Shown here: positions 12,040 to 22,862 of the stretch, piece by piece
Layout of the letters: each line of letters begins with the position of its first letter
Position numbering within the stretch: the first letter of the stretch is position 1
Assembly (NCBI RefSeq): GCF_010093535.1
Contig: NW_022985171.1
Location: 1,568,364 to 1,632,363, forward strand
DNA length: 64,000 nt
Reading direction: 5' to 3'
From: Lindgomyces ingoldianus
Taxonomy: Eukaryota; Ascomycota; Dothideomycetes; Pleosporales; Lindgomycetaceae
Notes under the pieces: model-generated
Database searches by the model: none
Told to the model about the DNA's origin: nothing
What the model saw: the letters and a program-made list of their open reading frames with translations, nothing else
Made by a program: the position numbers and the translations under genes

Positions 12040-15000
12040 TTTAAGGCCTACTAAGAGGGCAGCGCAGACATAATTTAAGGATACTAATCCTAAAGAGTTT
12101 ACATACACCTACGCTAGAGATACAAGAAGACTAACTTAAAAGCTAAGAAGTATTAAGAGTTAAGGCAGCTGCATTACTAGCTATAGTTAATTTAAACTAG
12201 AACAGATATCTGCTAAGAGAATTATTTATCCTTAACTTAGGCTTAACATGCTACATTATAAATAATTCTAATTAGATCTATAACTATTGTTTACTAACAC
12301 TAGAAGACTTTATCTAGTCTAGAAACTCTTACATATAGATTTAAAGCTATAGATTAATTACACTAAGCCTAAAGAGTAAGCATAGAACACACAGTTAAGC
12401 ATACAGTCTTGTACTACATAACGCTGCACTGTGCCTAGACCTGCTGTGCAACCTAGTCTTGTTCTGCCTACTGCAACAGAAAGGAATCTAGTGGGACACA
12501 TAAGCAGAGCTAACTGCTTTAAAGGCCTTAGACAGGACAATAATTAGAGATTTTATAGAGATCTATTGCTAATAGGTGTTAGAGTACTATCTACTATAGA
12601 AGGGCTTATATTATACACACATAATTAACACAAGAACTAAACATAGTCTATAAAAGGCATTAGTAGAGCTATAGCATAAGTGTCTAGGACACCTTAGACT
12701 AGCTACACTTTAACACCTTGTATAGTAAGCTAAGGGGGTGTAAATTAAAGGAATTATAATAGTCTAATGTAACTTATGTAGCAGAGCTAAGATACAACAA
12801 TAAATTAGCTATACACTATAAATTAGCAACAGTAGACTTAGTAAAAGACTATTAATTAATTTCTATGCATACAAAGCATAGAGCATTATAAAAGAGTAAA
12901 GTTAAATGCTAATTACTAATAAGTATTCTAGCCTCTAGTAGGACCTCTACTTTAAAATAATAAGCCTACTAAATTAATTATTAAAGCTCTTATAATCTTT
13001 ATTCTTTTTTTAAAGAACTATTATAAGATTACTATAAAAGTTATTAAAGCTAACAATAAGATTATAATAGTAAAACTAGAGGTAAAATGCTAGCTAGCAT
13101 TACATAGAATAACTATTAAGCCTTTAGCACTAGATACACAAGCCTAGAACAGAGGAGCTAAACGCTTAAAAGGTGTAAATAAAAAGAAGTTATAGGCTAT
13201 GCAACTAGATACTAACCTACTATAGAATGTATAGCCATACATTACTAGAGCTAGCGTATACCTATATAATTAGACGCTAAACTATGCTAATAACTAGAAG
13301 ACACTATATAAGATCTTCTTTACATAAGTAGCTCTAAATAATAAAGTTATTACATTAATTTAAAAGCTAAGCTTTACACATTTAAAAGCTTATAGCTATA
13401 AAGCATTTATAATAACTAATAACACACATTAGAATAAATCTAAGCTATAGAGGCTAAACTTAAAGGCATAGATTAGATATCTAGTTAGGTACTAATTATT
13501 AAACATCTACTGCGTATAAATACTACTGCTAGTAAAAGTAATTTATATATATAATGTTATTTTTAATAAATACTTAATCTTTAGCAGTAAGCCTAAAGAC
13601 CTAATAAATAACTTTATGCACAACACTATAAAAAAAATTACTATATATATTAGAATAATTAAGCTTTTAACACCTAGTTATTAGCTAGAGATAGAGTTAT
13701 TTTATAAAAATAACACTATAGACAATATATTAAATTTTAATAAAGTAGACCTACTAGGCTACTATTAAGAAAGAAAGATTAGAGATAACTATTTATCTTC
13801 TCTAAATACTCTACTACCTATAGCATTACTTATGCAGTTAATAGCTAGAGTAGCACTAAAGCTAAGCTAAATAAGGTTATTAAAGACTATACTATAAGCT
13901 ATAGCCTTTATAGCTAGCATAAAATTTAAAAGTGTAAAAAAGCATAGCAGCAAAACACTAAATAAAGTAGCATTAATAAAAATACTATTTAAAAGGAAAA
14001 CACTTTATAAAAGCTAGCTGCTACTTTTACTATTAACCTAAAAGTAACTAAAGAAGCACTCTTTATATAAAATATTTAAGGTAGCAGAAAGAACACACCT
14101 AGATAGTTATTAGATAATAAAATTCTAGATAAAAGTCTAGATAAAGCTAATTAAGGCAGCTAGACAGCAGATTCTAGATTATATGTAGGTGTACACCTAC
14201 AAGCTTAACAAGCACTACAGATTATAAAGATGTAAGGCGTAACTAGTAGTCTACAGTAATTAATAAAAAAACATTACTACATAAAACACCTATACTGCTA
14301 CTCTAGCAGAACGCTTATTTTAAATGCTAATAGTAATATCTGCACGCTTTAACTTAAAGCTTAAATAATATAATATAACTAACGCGTTTATACATGCAGT
14401 AATTAACCGCAATATCTATATGCAGATGCTAAGAGGCTATTAGAAACTAGGTATATTACTAAAGCTTTAAAAAGCACTATATAGCTTATAAATTTTTTCT
14501 CTACTCTAGTAACACTATTTTATAATAACTTTTAAAGGCTTTAGGTTTTTAGCTGTTCTATATAAACTTTACTACATAACTAAAGCTAAAATATTTGTCT
14601 TTTTCTATGTAGACAACCTTATTATTGTGTACAGAAAAGGCTCTAAAGCAGATGCACAGCATGTAGTAGACTAGTTATAAGAGAAGTATACTCTAATAAA
14701 AGGCAAGGACCTATAATAGTTCTTAAGAGTTAAGATTATTAGAGATTAATAGTAATAAATAATTTAGCTATTATAAGCCTTATATATTAATAAGATAGCT
14801 AGGCTAGCTAATAGAAAAGACCTGTAGCACGCTACACCTATAAGTAGAATTAAACTTATGCCGCAATCTAGTTTTATAACCCTATTAGAAGTAAATTAAT
14901 ATTAGCAGAAGATTAGATCTCTGCTCTTTGCAGCAGTTACTATAAGACTAGACATTGCCTTTACTACATCACGCCTTGCACAGTTTCTTACAAATCCTGC

Positions 15001-15680
15001 ATCTAACTATTAGGATGCAGCTAATTAAGTTATCCTGTACCTACATGCGACACAGACGTACGCACTCTAATTAGGAGGAGAAGACTACCTTATAGTAGTA
15101 AGCAATATGTTATTTATAGATAATACACTAAATAAAAAGAGCTTTTAGGGCTATATTATTTAACTATTTAGCAGATAGATTGCATAGTAAGTAAATAAAT
15201 AAGATATAGTTATAACATTAATAACAAAAGCAGAATTACTTACACTGTTCTAAGTTGCTAAGGAAGCTATGTTTATAAGAATGCTTCTTAATAAACTATA
15301 AGTTAAGCTGCCTAATTTAACTATTATAATCTAGTGCAATAATAAGCAGATAATCTAACTAGTAAATAAAGAGATATCTTAACTTTAAACTAAGCTCTAA
15401 CATGTTAACATCTATAACTACTAGCTCTAACAGGAAGTCTCTTAACAAATAATTAAGGTTGTCTATGTCCCCTCTAGCAAGATGCTTGTAGACAGACTTA
15501 CTAAAGCGCTTCTAGTTAGCAAATAGCTAAGCTTTCTTTAGCAAATTTAGCTAGTTAATGTTAGGGAGAGGATAGTTAGTTAGGAAGCGGATATAGAAGA
15601 GATTAAAGTAAGAATAGAAGCCCTAGAAGCATACTAAGGTTGCGCAATTAGGAACCAGCTTAAAGCATGTCCAAGCTGAG
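12040..15680 (+). pseudogene. copia pol: integrase C-terminus, RT, RNase H (degraded)
   Basis: Recognisable blocks appear once TAG is read as a mutated TGG or CAG. Around 13,450-13,570 is the integrase C-terminal block (IRYLVRY, then NIYCV and KVIYIYNVIFN). At 14,604-14,632 is the RT catalytic motif FYVDNLIIVY, whose second Asp of YVDD is now Asn, a G-to-A change. Around 15,235-15,540 is the RNase H block (AKEAMFIRMLLNKL, VVYVPSSKMLVDRLTKAL). Every frame is interrupted, so no active enzyme can be made. Confidence 0.85.
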
Positions 15681-15686
15681 GGGGTG

Positions 15687-16017
15687 TGTCAGATTTGCGC
15701 ACCTACTGTCAAGACAGGAGGAACGCTTGACAAAAGCTGCTACATAGTACAAGCAATAAGCTTAAACAGTATGTTGCTGCAAATTGCAGCATTTTGCAGC
15801 ATGTTGCAGCAAATTGCAGCATTTTGCAGGCTGGTCGCGCATAGGGCAAGTGCGCGAGGGACTCGGATCGGCAAAACAAAAAGCCGAGCAACACAAGTAG
15901 AGCAGAAAAAGGATTAATAAATAAACATAATTAATACAATCAATTAATCATCCCATACATCATATCCAAACCCATCATTCATCTCAGGAAGCCCAGAAAC
16001 AGTGCTTTAATCTGACA
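15687..16017 (+). repeat. copia copy 1, 3' LTR (331 bp), nearly free of RIP
   Basis: Preceded by a purine tract (GCTGAGGGGGTG). It carries a 30-base duplication of the GCAGCATTTTGCAG motif that the 5' LTR lacks, which accounts for the length difference. It keeps CCA, TCA and CCG sites that are mutated in the 5' LTR, so it is close to the ancestral LTR. Confidence 0.93.
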
Positions 16018-16022
16018 ATCTT

Positions 16023-16310
16023 ATTCTCTTTAAAATTACTTTTAATTTTCTTACTATTCTAGCTAACTACTAGTTATAAGTGTAAGAAGTGTTTTAGCGC
16101 AGCTAGTTATATAGTAACTAATAATTAAGGCTATTTAACTCTAAAAAAAAACTAGCTATAGTATAAGGTAGTAAGAAGCAAGCTTTTAGACCTCTTTACT
16201 CTTATTACTAGAAAGAATTAGTTATTTTATAGTTAATTAGACCTTAATTTTATGTCTTTAGAGACTTATAATCTTAGCTGTTTTAACTAGAGTACAGTGT
16301 ACTTTAATTA
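16023..16310 (+). other. RIP-degraded repeat remnant between copia and the gene cluster
   Basis: Strongly AT-rich with TAG/TAA in all frames and the same mutational signature as the neighbouring repeats. One frame gives SYKCKKCF and SYIVTNN, suggestive of an old transposase zinc-binding segment, but I cannot name it. Normal base composition starts abruptly at about 16,315. Confidence 0.5.
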
Positions 16311-16555
16311 AATTATACTACTTGTACAGATCACGTGAGCTGTAACAATTATAATACGTACACCTACCTCTCCTCCTCCCTGTCGTACGAACGTACCCAA
16401 AATCTCACCTGTACAGGCCTCAAAATCGCCCAATCGTACAGTACTACGCCTCGTTGGAAGCCCTGTTAGCAACGCCCCGAATGCTGCCGAACCTCGGATC
16501 TCCGAGAGTGAGGTTCCAGCTTGTACCATCGCTGTTAACATTCCATGTCGAATTC

Positions 16556-18346
16556 TTAGCTTTCCTTCTGCATTAATAACAACTGGAACGGTTTCCCTTG
16601 GAAACTGTATAAGGAGTCAGTAATTAGAAGACTTTCCTTACGTTCTTGACTAAGTACTTACTGAACCAACAACAAGTCAACCCACGCCATGTCGGCATCC
16701 GTTGTGTCATGAATGGTGAGATGGAATCTACGAAATAGATTGGCTATAATGATGTACATTTCGCACCACGCTAGGCTGAAGAGGTTTGAAGTTAGCTATT
16801 TTAGGTTCTCTGCTTCCAGGAGACACTTACTGCTTGCCTAGGCATTGTCGCGTCCCATTGTAAAATGTTGCCATGTGCTTATCTAGCTTGGTGGAGTCGG
16901 GTTGGAGCCATCGGTCAGGATTAAAGTGCGTGGGGTTGGACCATATGTCGGGATGGCGATTGAGGAGATGAATAGAGAAGTTGAGCGCGGTCTGTATAGT
17001 TTAGTATGCATAAGTTTAGGTTTTGAGAAGGAATTTCAGCTTACTCCAGCGGGGACGTGATGTTCGTACATTTTATAGCCATCGTGAGGTACAACTCGTG
17101 GTAAGCGGCCAGGCAAGGGATTGCTGATCCTCAGAATTTCCTTTATTACAGCATTCTATGAATATGGTGGTCAGCCAAGTGAATATGATACATGATCTAG
17201 GCTCTTTACTAAAAATGAAAGATCCTTTGTGTTTTCGTAGTTAATTGCGTCAGTATCTTCGATATTTGGGAATGCTTTCGTCAATTCGTCCTCGAGCCGT
17301 CCAAGGACTTCCGGATGGCGGCAAATTTGGTATATGCCAATTATAAGCGCATCTGAAGTAGTGTCATTCCCAGCAGAAAGGAGCATGATGATCTCTTCGC
17401 TTAATTGATCCGAGGTTGGGACTATATGTCCTTTCGCGGCCGCTGGATCAATAACCATGTCAATCACCACGGACATTGTGTCTTCAGGGAATGACTCAGG
17501 GCTACTGTTATTTCGACGCTCAAGGTAGCTATCCACAAGATCCATACATTTCTATGTCGCGGTATCAGCCTAATCCTCCCCAGCAACATCGCATACACTA
17601 ACCTCTTTGAATATCATGATTGGGATTGGGAATATCTTCTTTGATATCCAAACTGGAATAGAGAGCGAGAATTTGGTAAGGGTAGGGAACGCTGTAGCAG
17701 TCCAACCCATCTCAAATGCTTCACGAATGTACCGTACAAAGTCATTCCGAAAATCTTTTTCGTCGAGGCATCCAACTTCCTGACCGAACAGGATCTTCGA
17801 TATTACATCCATTGTGAATGCTTTGGAGGCTGCATTGAAATTGACAGGCGTTGAAGATGTCGCGAATACTTTAAAACGCGACATAAGCTTGTCAGCTTGT
17901 TTCTTCACGAAAGGAGCCAGTTCCTGAACACGATTTGGCGAAAATGCTGGTGTGAGTACTTGACGTCTGATTCGGTGGGCAACTGGGTCTGTCTCTCCAA
18001 TAGAAGTGCCTGGAAATGTGATAAAGTTGTAGAATTTTGCATCTTTGAGAAACCTGGACCCAACTCTTGTGACATCTTGGAAGATTTCGGGATCGTTGAC
18101 ATGCAGGTCTTCAGGTCCTATACGGATAACAGGTCCATGCCTTTGATGTTGTCGTTCAATTTCGAAAAGAAGTTCACCGGTTCGATGGAAATTCCAGTAC
18201 CATTCGTACCAAGCAGAGGATGCAGCGGCGATCTTTGAGCCTGGGTATCGAGAAAGTGGGTGAAAATAGATGCGATAAATTGCTCGGACAGTCCAGTATG
18301 CTAGATAAAGACCAACAACCATCAATAAAGTCTTGACTGCACTCAT
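16556..18346 (-). CDS. Cytochrome P450 monooxygenase (cluster oxidase)
   Basis: Membrane-bound haem-thiolate monooxygenase that would hydroxylate or oxidise the polyketide. Six exons, all introns GT-AG: 18346-17603, 17551-17210, 17155-17045, 16991-16831, 16775-16662, 16604-16556, giving 506 aa, normal for fungal P450s. An N-terminal membrane anchor (VKTLLMVVGLYLAYW) leads into the hinge YFHPLSRYPG. All signatures are present: I-helix AGNDTT (residues 308-313), ExxR as E368-I-L-R371, FNPDRW, and the haem loop FYNGTRQCLG with Cys449. The ATG at 18346 was chosen because it directly precedes the anchor; an in-frame upstream ATG at 18562 would add 72 residues without P450 character. It is divergent from the FAD oxidoreductase and shares a ~576-bp promoter region with it. 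The last small exon is the least certain: another frame stays open to 16,308 and would be used if intron 5 were spliced differently. Confidence 0.93.
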
Positions 18347-18922
18347 TTCTACGGTGTTTTGAGGTGAATCGGATTTTACACTACAAAGCTGAACGGAGAT
18401 CCTAACGTGAAGTGGTTTGTTCTTACACGTGTACGGGGTTGGTTCGGCGTAAAGGTCCAGCTCTCGGCCCCCAAACAATAAAGCGGTATTTGCAAGGATT
18501 GATCCAGCTAATGTCAAGTTATTTCGAAGTGGCTGCGTCCCGGGTCGAAGCTCGGGCTCCAATGCATATGCGCTGAACTTTTGACGACGGTCCGCCCCGG
18601 CTTGGCAAGGGCCTTTTGACCGGCGTTACCTTACGATGAACCCTGCCTCATACCCAGCACAGGAATACTTTCCAACCCTGAGATCGACCCCTGTGTTCAG
18701 GATTGAAATCATTAGATTCTCATGATCTCCGAGAAGGAAAGGGGCTAACACATTCCGGTCCCCGCTCCATGAGATGTGACACCCGCATGGAGGAGCATAG
18801 AAGCTGATCCTGACAGGCAAATATGATATCAAAGCCTCCGAGAGTGTTATATAGAAGTGTTGGCGACGACAACGGGGGTTGGTGAAGAAATATCGAAATC
18901 ACATGCTAATACTTTCTTCACA
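18347..18922. promoter_or_regulatory. Divergent promoter region of P450 and FAD oxidoreductase
   Basis: 576 bases between two start codons pointing away from each other. A TATA-like TATATAG lies at 18,847-18,853, ~70 bases before the plus-strand ATG. CTCCGAGA-like elements occur at ~18,726 and ~18,836, and a related TCCGAGAG lies near 24,937 upstream of the methyltransferase. These are candidate shared sites only. Short open frames in this interval look like chance. Confidence 0.55.
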
Positions 18923-20733
18923 ATGCGCAATATTTTCTTTTTCCCCGCTTTTCTGCTAATTGTGGCCACCGTCCCCATTCGATCTTTACTCACGGCACAG
19001 CAGGCTTGCCAGAACGCATGTTCGCTTCTGGAAAGATACCAGAGTAACGCCACATTATTCGCAAGTGATGGTGATGCTTACACAACGCAGCAAGAGGCTC
19101 ACTGGAAAGTCAGTCCATAATCTTTTAGTGGAGCCTGCTAATATGAGATCAGGTCACAGACAGCATGGAAGACGCCGACATGCATATATTCACCACAGAG
19201 CATCGACGATGTCGTACATGCTATAAAAATTCTTCAGTCAACCAAGTCGAAATTCGCAGTGCGAGGTGGCGGACACTCACCCCTGTCAGCGTGGGCAAAC
19301 ATCGACAATGGGGTCCTCATCTCCATGAGAGCTATCTCCGACAAGGTCTATGACCCTGCTACCGAGACAGTGCGTGTAGGGTTTGGCTGCACCTGGATGG
19401 AGGTCTATCAATTTGTCGAGCTTCATTCGCGTCTTGTGGTTGGCGGTCGGGCTTCTACCGTAGGAATGGGCATGATCATGGGTGGTATGTACTGCCATTT
19501 TCATTTGAAAGGCGAAACGCGACCAAAGCACTGACCTCGTACCTATCACAGGCGGGCTATCCCATCTTTCGAATGCCTACGGATTTGCTTCGGACAATGT
19601 AGTTTCATACGAACTGGTATTAGCAAACGCTACTATCGTTATGGCTTCGGCAGACTCGCATCAAGATCTATTCTATGCACTCAAGGCTGGGGCAAATAAC
19701 TACGGTTAGTGTGATCCCCAGCTTCATAATAAACCCAGCCCATCAAAAAGCTCAACTTCCATTTCTAACATGAAAGATTTGACTAGGTATCACGACTCAT
19801 GTGACATTGAGGACCTATCCCCTTAGCAAGGCTTGGGGAGGAACCCTAGTTTATACCAACGAGTATCGTGATCAACTCATGGAAGCCTTGACGATCTACC
19901 AGCATTCCGGACAACTCGATACAAAATCAGCTCTTCTCGCTTATCTTGGGATTAATAATAATACGGCGTATGTGAGTTTAGTCTACTTGGACGCGGTACG
20001 ACGCCCCCAGGCCTTCAAGCCATTTTACGACATACCAAGCGTAGTTGATACTACTCGTTTTTACGATAAATTCGGTGACATATTAGCAGAACAAGTTGAT
20101 CGAGTTGTTCCAAGGTTCGTTTTATATCTCGCTTCTCTTCTCCTTCTTTTCTTGGCTCTTTGGGGCGCTGATCTTCTACCCTCCAGGTGGACCTTCGGTG
20201 CCACAACTTTCTTCCTTGACAATGAAACCTACGTAGATGCTGCTAGAATATCCCAAATTGCGGCAGAGAGACTTTCAACAGTCAATGGAGGTACCATGGT
20301 TCTGATGCCTCAGCCGATATCGAAGTCAATGATCAAGGCCTCCCGAGAAAGGGGTGAGAATCCTATGATCCCGCAGGATCGTGAACAAATGTGTAAGTGT
20401 TGCTCGCACCACTCTCATGTCACGATTCTAATCTACTTTACAGGGTTCTGCATTAACATAGGGTGGAATTTCAAATCTGACGACGAAGCCGTCGGTAGCA
20501 TACTAATGGACACTCTTGACCAGATCGATGGTATTACTAAAGAAAGAAATCTCTATGATCCTTTTATATTCTTAAACGACGCTTACCATTCTCAAAATGT
20601 TTTTAGAAGCTATGGGGTGGAGACTCTTAACAAAATGCAGGCTATTGGGAAAAGATACGATCCCGAGCAGATGTTCCAGCACCAAGTTCCCGGGGGCTTT
20701 AAGCTGTATTCCGCGAATCGAAGGACACCATGA
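18923..20733 (+). CDS. Secreted/lumenal BBE-like FAD-linked oxidoreductase
   Basis: Oxidase of the berberine-bridge-enzyme family (FAD_binding_4 plus BBE domains), which oxidises alcohols or C-H bonds and passes electrons to oxygen. Six exons: 18923-19108, 19160-19484, 19552-19704, 19787-20114, 20187-20392, 20444-20733; 495 aa, the usual length. The N-terminus has a hydrophobic signal sequence (IFFFPAFLLIVATV). The FAD-binding domain shows TPTCIYSP, RGGGHS (residues 97-102, with His101 as the expected covalent FAD ligand), GMGMIMGGGLSHLSNAYG and FYALKAGANNYG. The C-terminal BBE domain ends in RYDPEQMFQ. The position of the second FAD-linking Cys in bicovalent members is not Cys here, so a singly linked FAD is expected. 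In solanapyrone clusters the equivalent enzyme (Sol5) couples oxidation to a Diels-Alder cyclisation; that role here is inference. The exon 1-2 junction is the least certain. Confidence 0.92.
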
Positions 20734-21189
20734 TCAGGTTATTGTTCTAGACGGTGTTACTGAAGTAGCCCACATTAATAGTAAAATAGATTAATGGAGC
20801 TAGTCCATGAGCCGCTCCCTATGTTGGAAGAATTCGCCTTCTAAGTCCTTTGAACCAGTCTGTCGGAATTATTGTCAGCTAAGGTAGGCTAAACTAGAAA
20901 TGAAACCCAGCAAACCATAGACAAGGGTGCCAAGGTCCACGACATCGCCTGATGGCAGTTCGCCTGCGGCACAGCCTCGACATCATCGAGCGTTGGTAGC
21001 CGGTTAAAGCTCCACACGGGCGGGTCCTCTGCTGTATTGTTTGCCTGGACTGTGCAGTTTGCCAACTAGTTTGTTGAGTTGCGTCGCACACAACTTAGCC
21101 TCGAGCTCATCGGCCGTTCTTCCAATCTTTAAAACTTCCTACGACCCAAACGCCTAGCATCTACGTTCGAACCACATCCACGTCAAGTC
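20734..21189. other. Intergenic, FAD oxidoreductase to SDR
   Basis: 456 bases of normal composition. No gene seen. It holds the 3' end of the oxidoreductase and the SDR promoter, with a pyrimidine-rich stretch (CATCCACGTCAAGTC) just before the SDR start. Confidence 0.5.
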
Positions 21190-22228
21190 ATGGGTGGCCA
21201 ACTCGGATTTATCGTCAATCAGATCACCTTCAAGCCGAAACCTCTTCCCGCTGATATTCGTTTCGACAACCAGACTGCTATTGTTACTGGGTCTAATGTC
21301 GGAATAGGTTTAGAGAGCGCACGCCAGTTAACGTCTCATGGAATTTCTCATCTTATACTAGGAGTCCGAGACACTACCAAGGGCGACGCTGCACAGGCTG
21401 ATATCCAAAAATCCAATCCAAAATGCAACATCAAAGTTTGGCAACTCGACCTTGAATCATTCGACAGCATCGTTTCCTTTGCTGATCGAGCTAAGTCTCT
21501 CGACCGCCTGGATATTGCGATTATGAACGCAGCGATTAAGCAGTTGAAGTTCACTACTTCACCATACGGCCACGAAAGCAACCTGCAAGTGAATCATCTC
21601 GGAACAGCTCTCCTCTCTCTCCTACTTCTCCCAACCCTTCGAAAAAGCTCAAAAAAGAACGGGATTCCATCACGGCTCACATTCTCCTCATCTGAAGTAC
21701 ACTTCTGGACCCCGTTCAATGAAAAGTCCGCTCCCAAAATCCTCGAGCGCATGGACCGAAAAGAGTCTTTCACAAACGGTATGGAAAGGTACTACACTTC
21801 AAAGCTTCTAAACGTATTCTGGTTCCGCGAACTGGCATCTAGGATCGACGCTGCGGAAGTCATCATTAATGGGACAAACCCGGGCTTTTGCGCCACCCAA
21901 CTTCATCGTCATGATCATTCACAAGGATTCAAAATCCTCGCTAAGTTGCTCGCATGGTCGTCTGAGCAAGGTGCATACTTTCTTCTTGATGCTGCTGTGA
22001 CCAAGAAAGATGAATCGCATGGGGCATATATTCAAGAGCAGAAGATCACTCCGTATGTGTTTGAAATACCCCCATTTTATTTCCCATTAACTAATATCGG
22101 GAAGACCATCGAAATTCGTGTTATCTTCTCAAGGGAAAGCAGTTCAGAAGAAACTATGGGCAGAAACAATCGAGGTCCTGAAGAAAGAGTGTCCAAATGT
22201 CATGTTCGATAACGTTACGAATTCTTAG
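21190..22228 (+). CDS. Short-chain dehydrogenase/reductase (SDR)
   Basis: NAD(P)(H)-dependent oxidoreductase with a Rossmann fold, probably acting on a carbonyl or hydroxyl of the polyketide. Two exons, 21190-22052 and 22105-22228, give 328 aa. The splice restores a normal SDR C-terminus (QKITPPSKFVLSSQGKAVQ, then KKLWAETIEVLKKECP), whereas reading through the intron gives an unrelated tail ending at 22,212. Cofactor motif TGSNVGIG is at residues 33-40, NAA at 113-115 where classical SDRs have NNAG, and the catalytic pair is Y201-x3-K205 (YYTSK), with candidate Ser in FSSSEV at 166-168. The N-terminal ~28 residues before the fold resemble the retinol-dehydrogenase-like SDR group. It lies between the oxidase and the membrane protein on the same strand. 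Confidence 0.92.
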
Positions 22229-22862
22229 AATCCCAGGTGGGGACATATAATACATGGGATATGTAATTGAAGACTTAACGCCTCTTTCGGTATAATGGAC
22301 TCTTATCTACTAAGAATAAATTACCCACTATCACTATATCATGTCTCATCAATCACAGCTCGTTTAACACACCCTCTATGCCGTTGAGCTTTTTAGATGC
22401 AGAAATGGGTGCCTGATGCAATTCCGTAACGTTGCTTTCCTCGGACTCCGTAAGCTCCTTCCTAATATACGAAAAATATTAGATGCAAACTGTCTTACAT
22501 TGCTGTTAAGTTGTAGAACCGGTCAAGGGATGTATATGTTGTAGCACCGTACCAATGCTCGAGCTGGCATCCGTGCGTGCACAGGATGCATCCCCTTGCA
22601 GACATATCAATGACAACACATGTTAATCGACGTGAAGGCCCCATTCGATGAAACAAGGATTTGTCGGATTCCGAATTGAAGGAGGGGTTATTTTTACCTG
22701 TACTGCGCCGTAGTAACAATTTTGGGTGATATGCTTGGCATGGCTTGTTTTAAACTTGTTTTAAACTTTTTTCGTTCATCCTTCCCAGCTGCCGCACGCT
22801 GTTGCTCACAACCTTGTGTCTTAACGACCAAGTAGCTTATTTTCGCTCCCAAACCGAGACTC
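22229..22862. promoter_or_regulatory. Intergenic with two CGG-N3-CCG palindromes
   Basis: Region between SDR and membrane-protein genes. CGGACTCCG at 22,442-22,450 and CGGATTCCG (within TCGGATTCCGA) at 22,665-22,673 are inverted CGG half sites of the type bound by Zn2Cys6 regulators. No such regulator is encoded in the window, so the link is speculative. No gene is seen in this interval. Confidence 0.35.

Larger units (their letters stand above)
5080..16017 (+). mobile_element. Ty1/copia LTR retrotransposon copy 1, split by a nested gypsy element
   Basis: The two LTRs start TGTCAGATTTGCGCACC and end ...CACA or ...GACA. The flanking five bases are ATCTT on both sides (5075-5079 and 16,018-16,022), a perfect target-site duplication, so both ends are certain. 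The order of domains (gag, integrase C-terminus, RT, RNase H) is that of copia. A gypsy element starts at 6306, and copia sequence resumes at about 12,040 after an assembly gap. The second copy at 53,155-58,264 shows the uninterrupted sequence. Both copies are riddled with TAG/TAA stops from RIP, so this one cannot move by itself. Confidence 0.95.

Noticed and set aside
11398..12108. 236-codon open frame on the minus strand
   Set aside because: It exists only because it crosses the 565-N gap; the flanks are gypsy and copia relics on the other strand.
15684..15917. Open frames on both strands near 15.7-15.9 kb
   Set aside because: They lie within the copia 3' LTR and are open only because that LTR is unmutated.
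16308..16541. Separate 77-codon minus-strand gene downstream of the P450
   Set aside because: It overlaps the last P450 exon in another frame, extends into repeat-flanking DNA and has no recognisable family signal.
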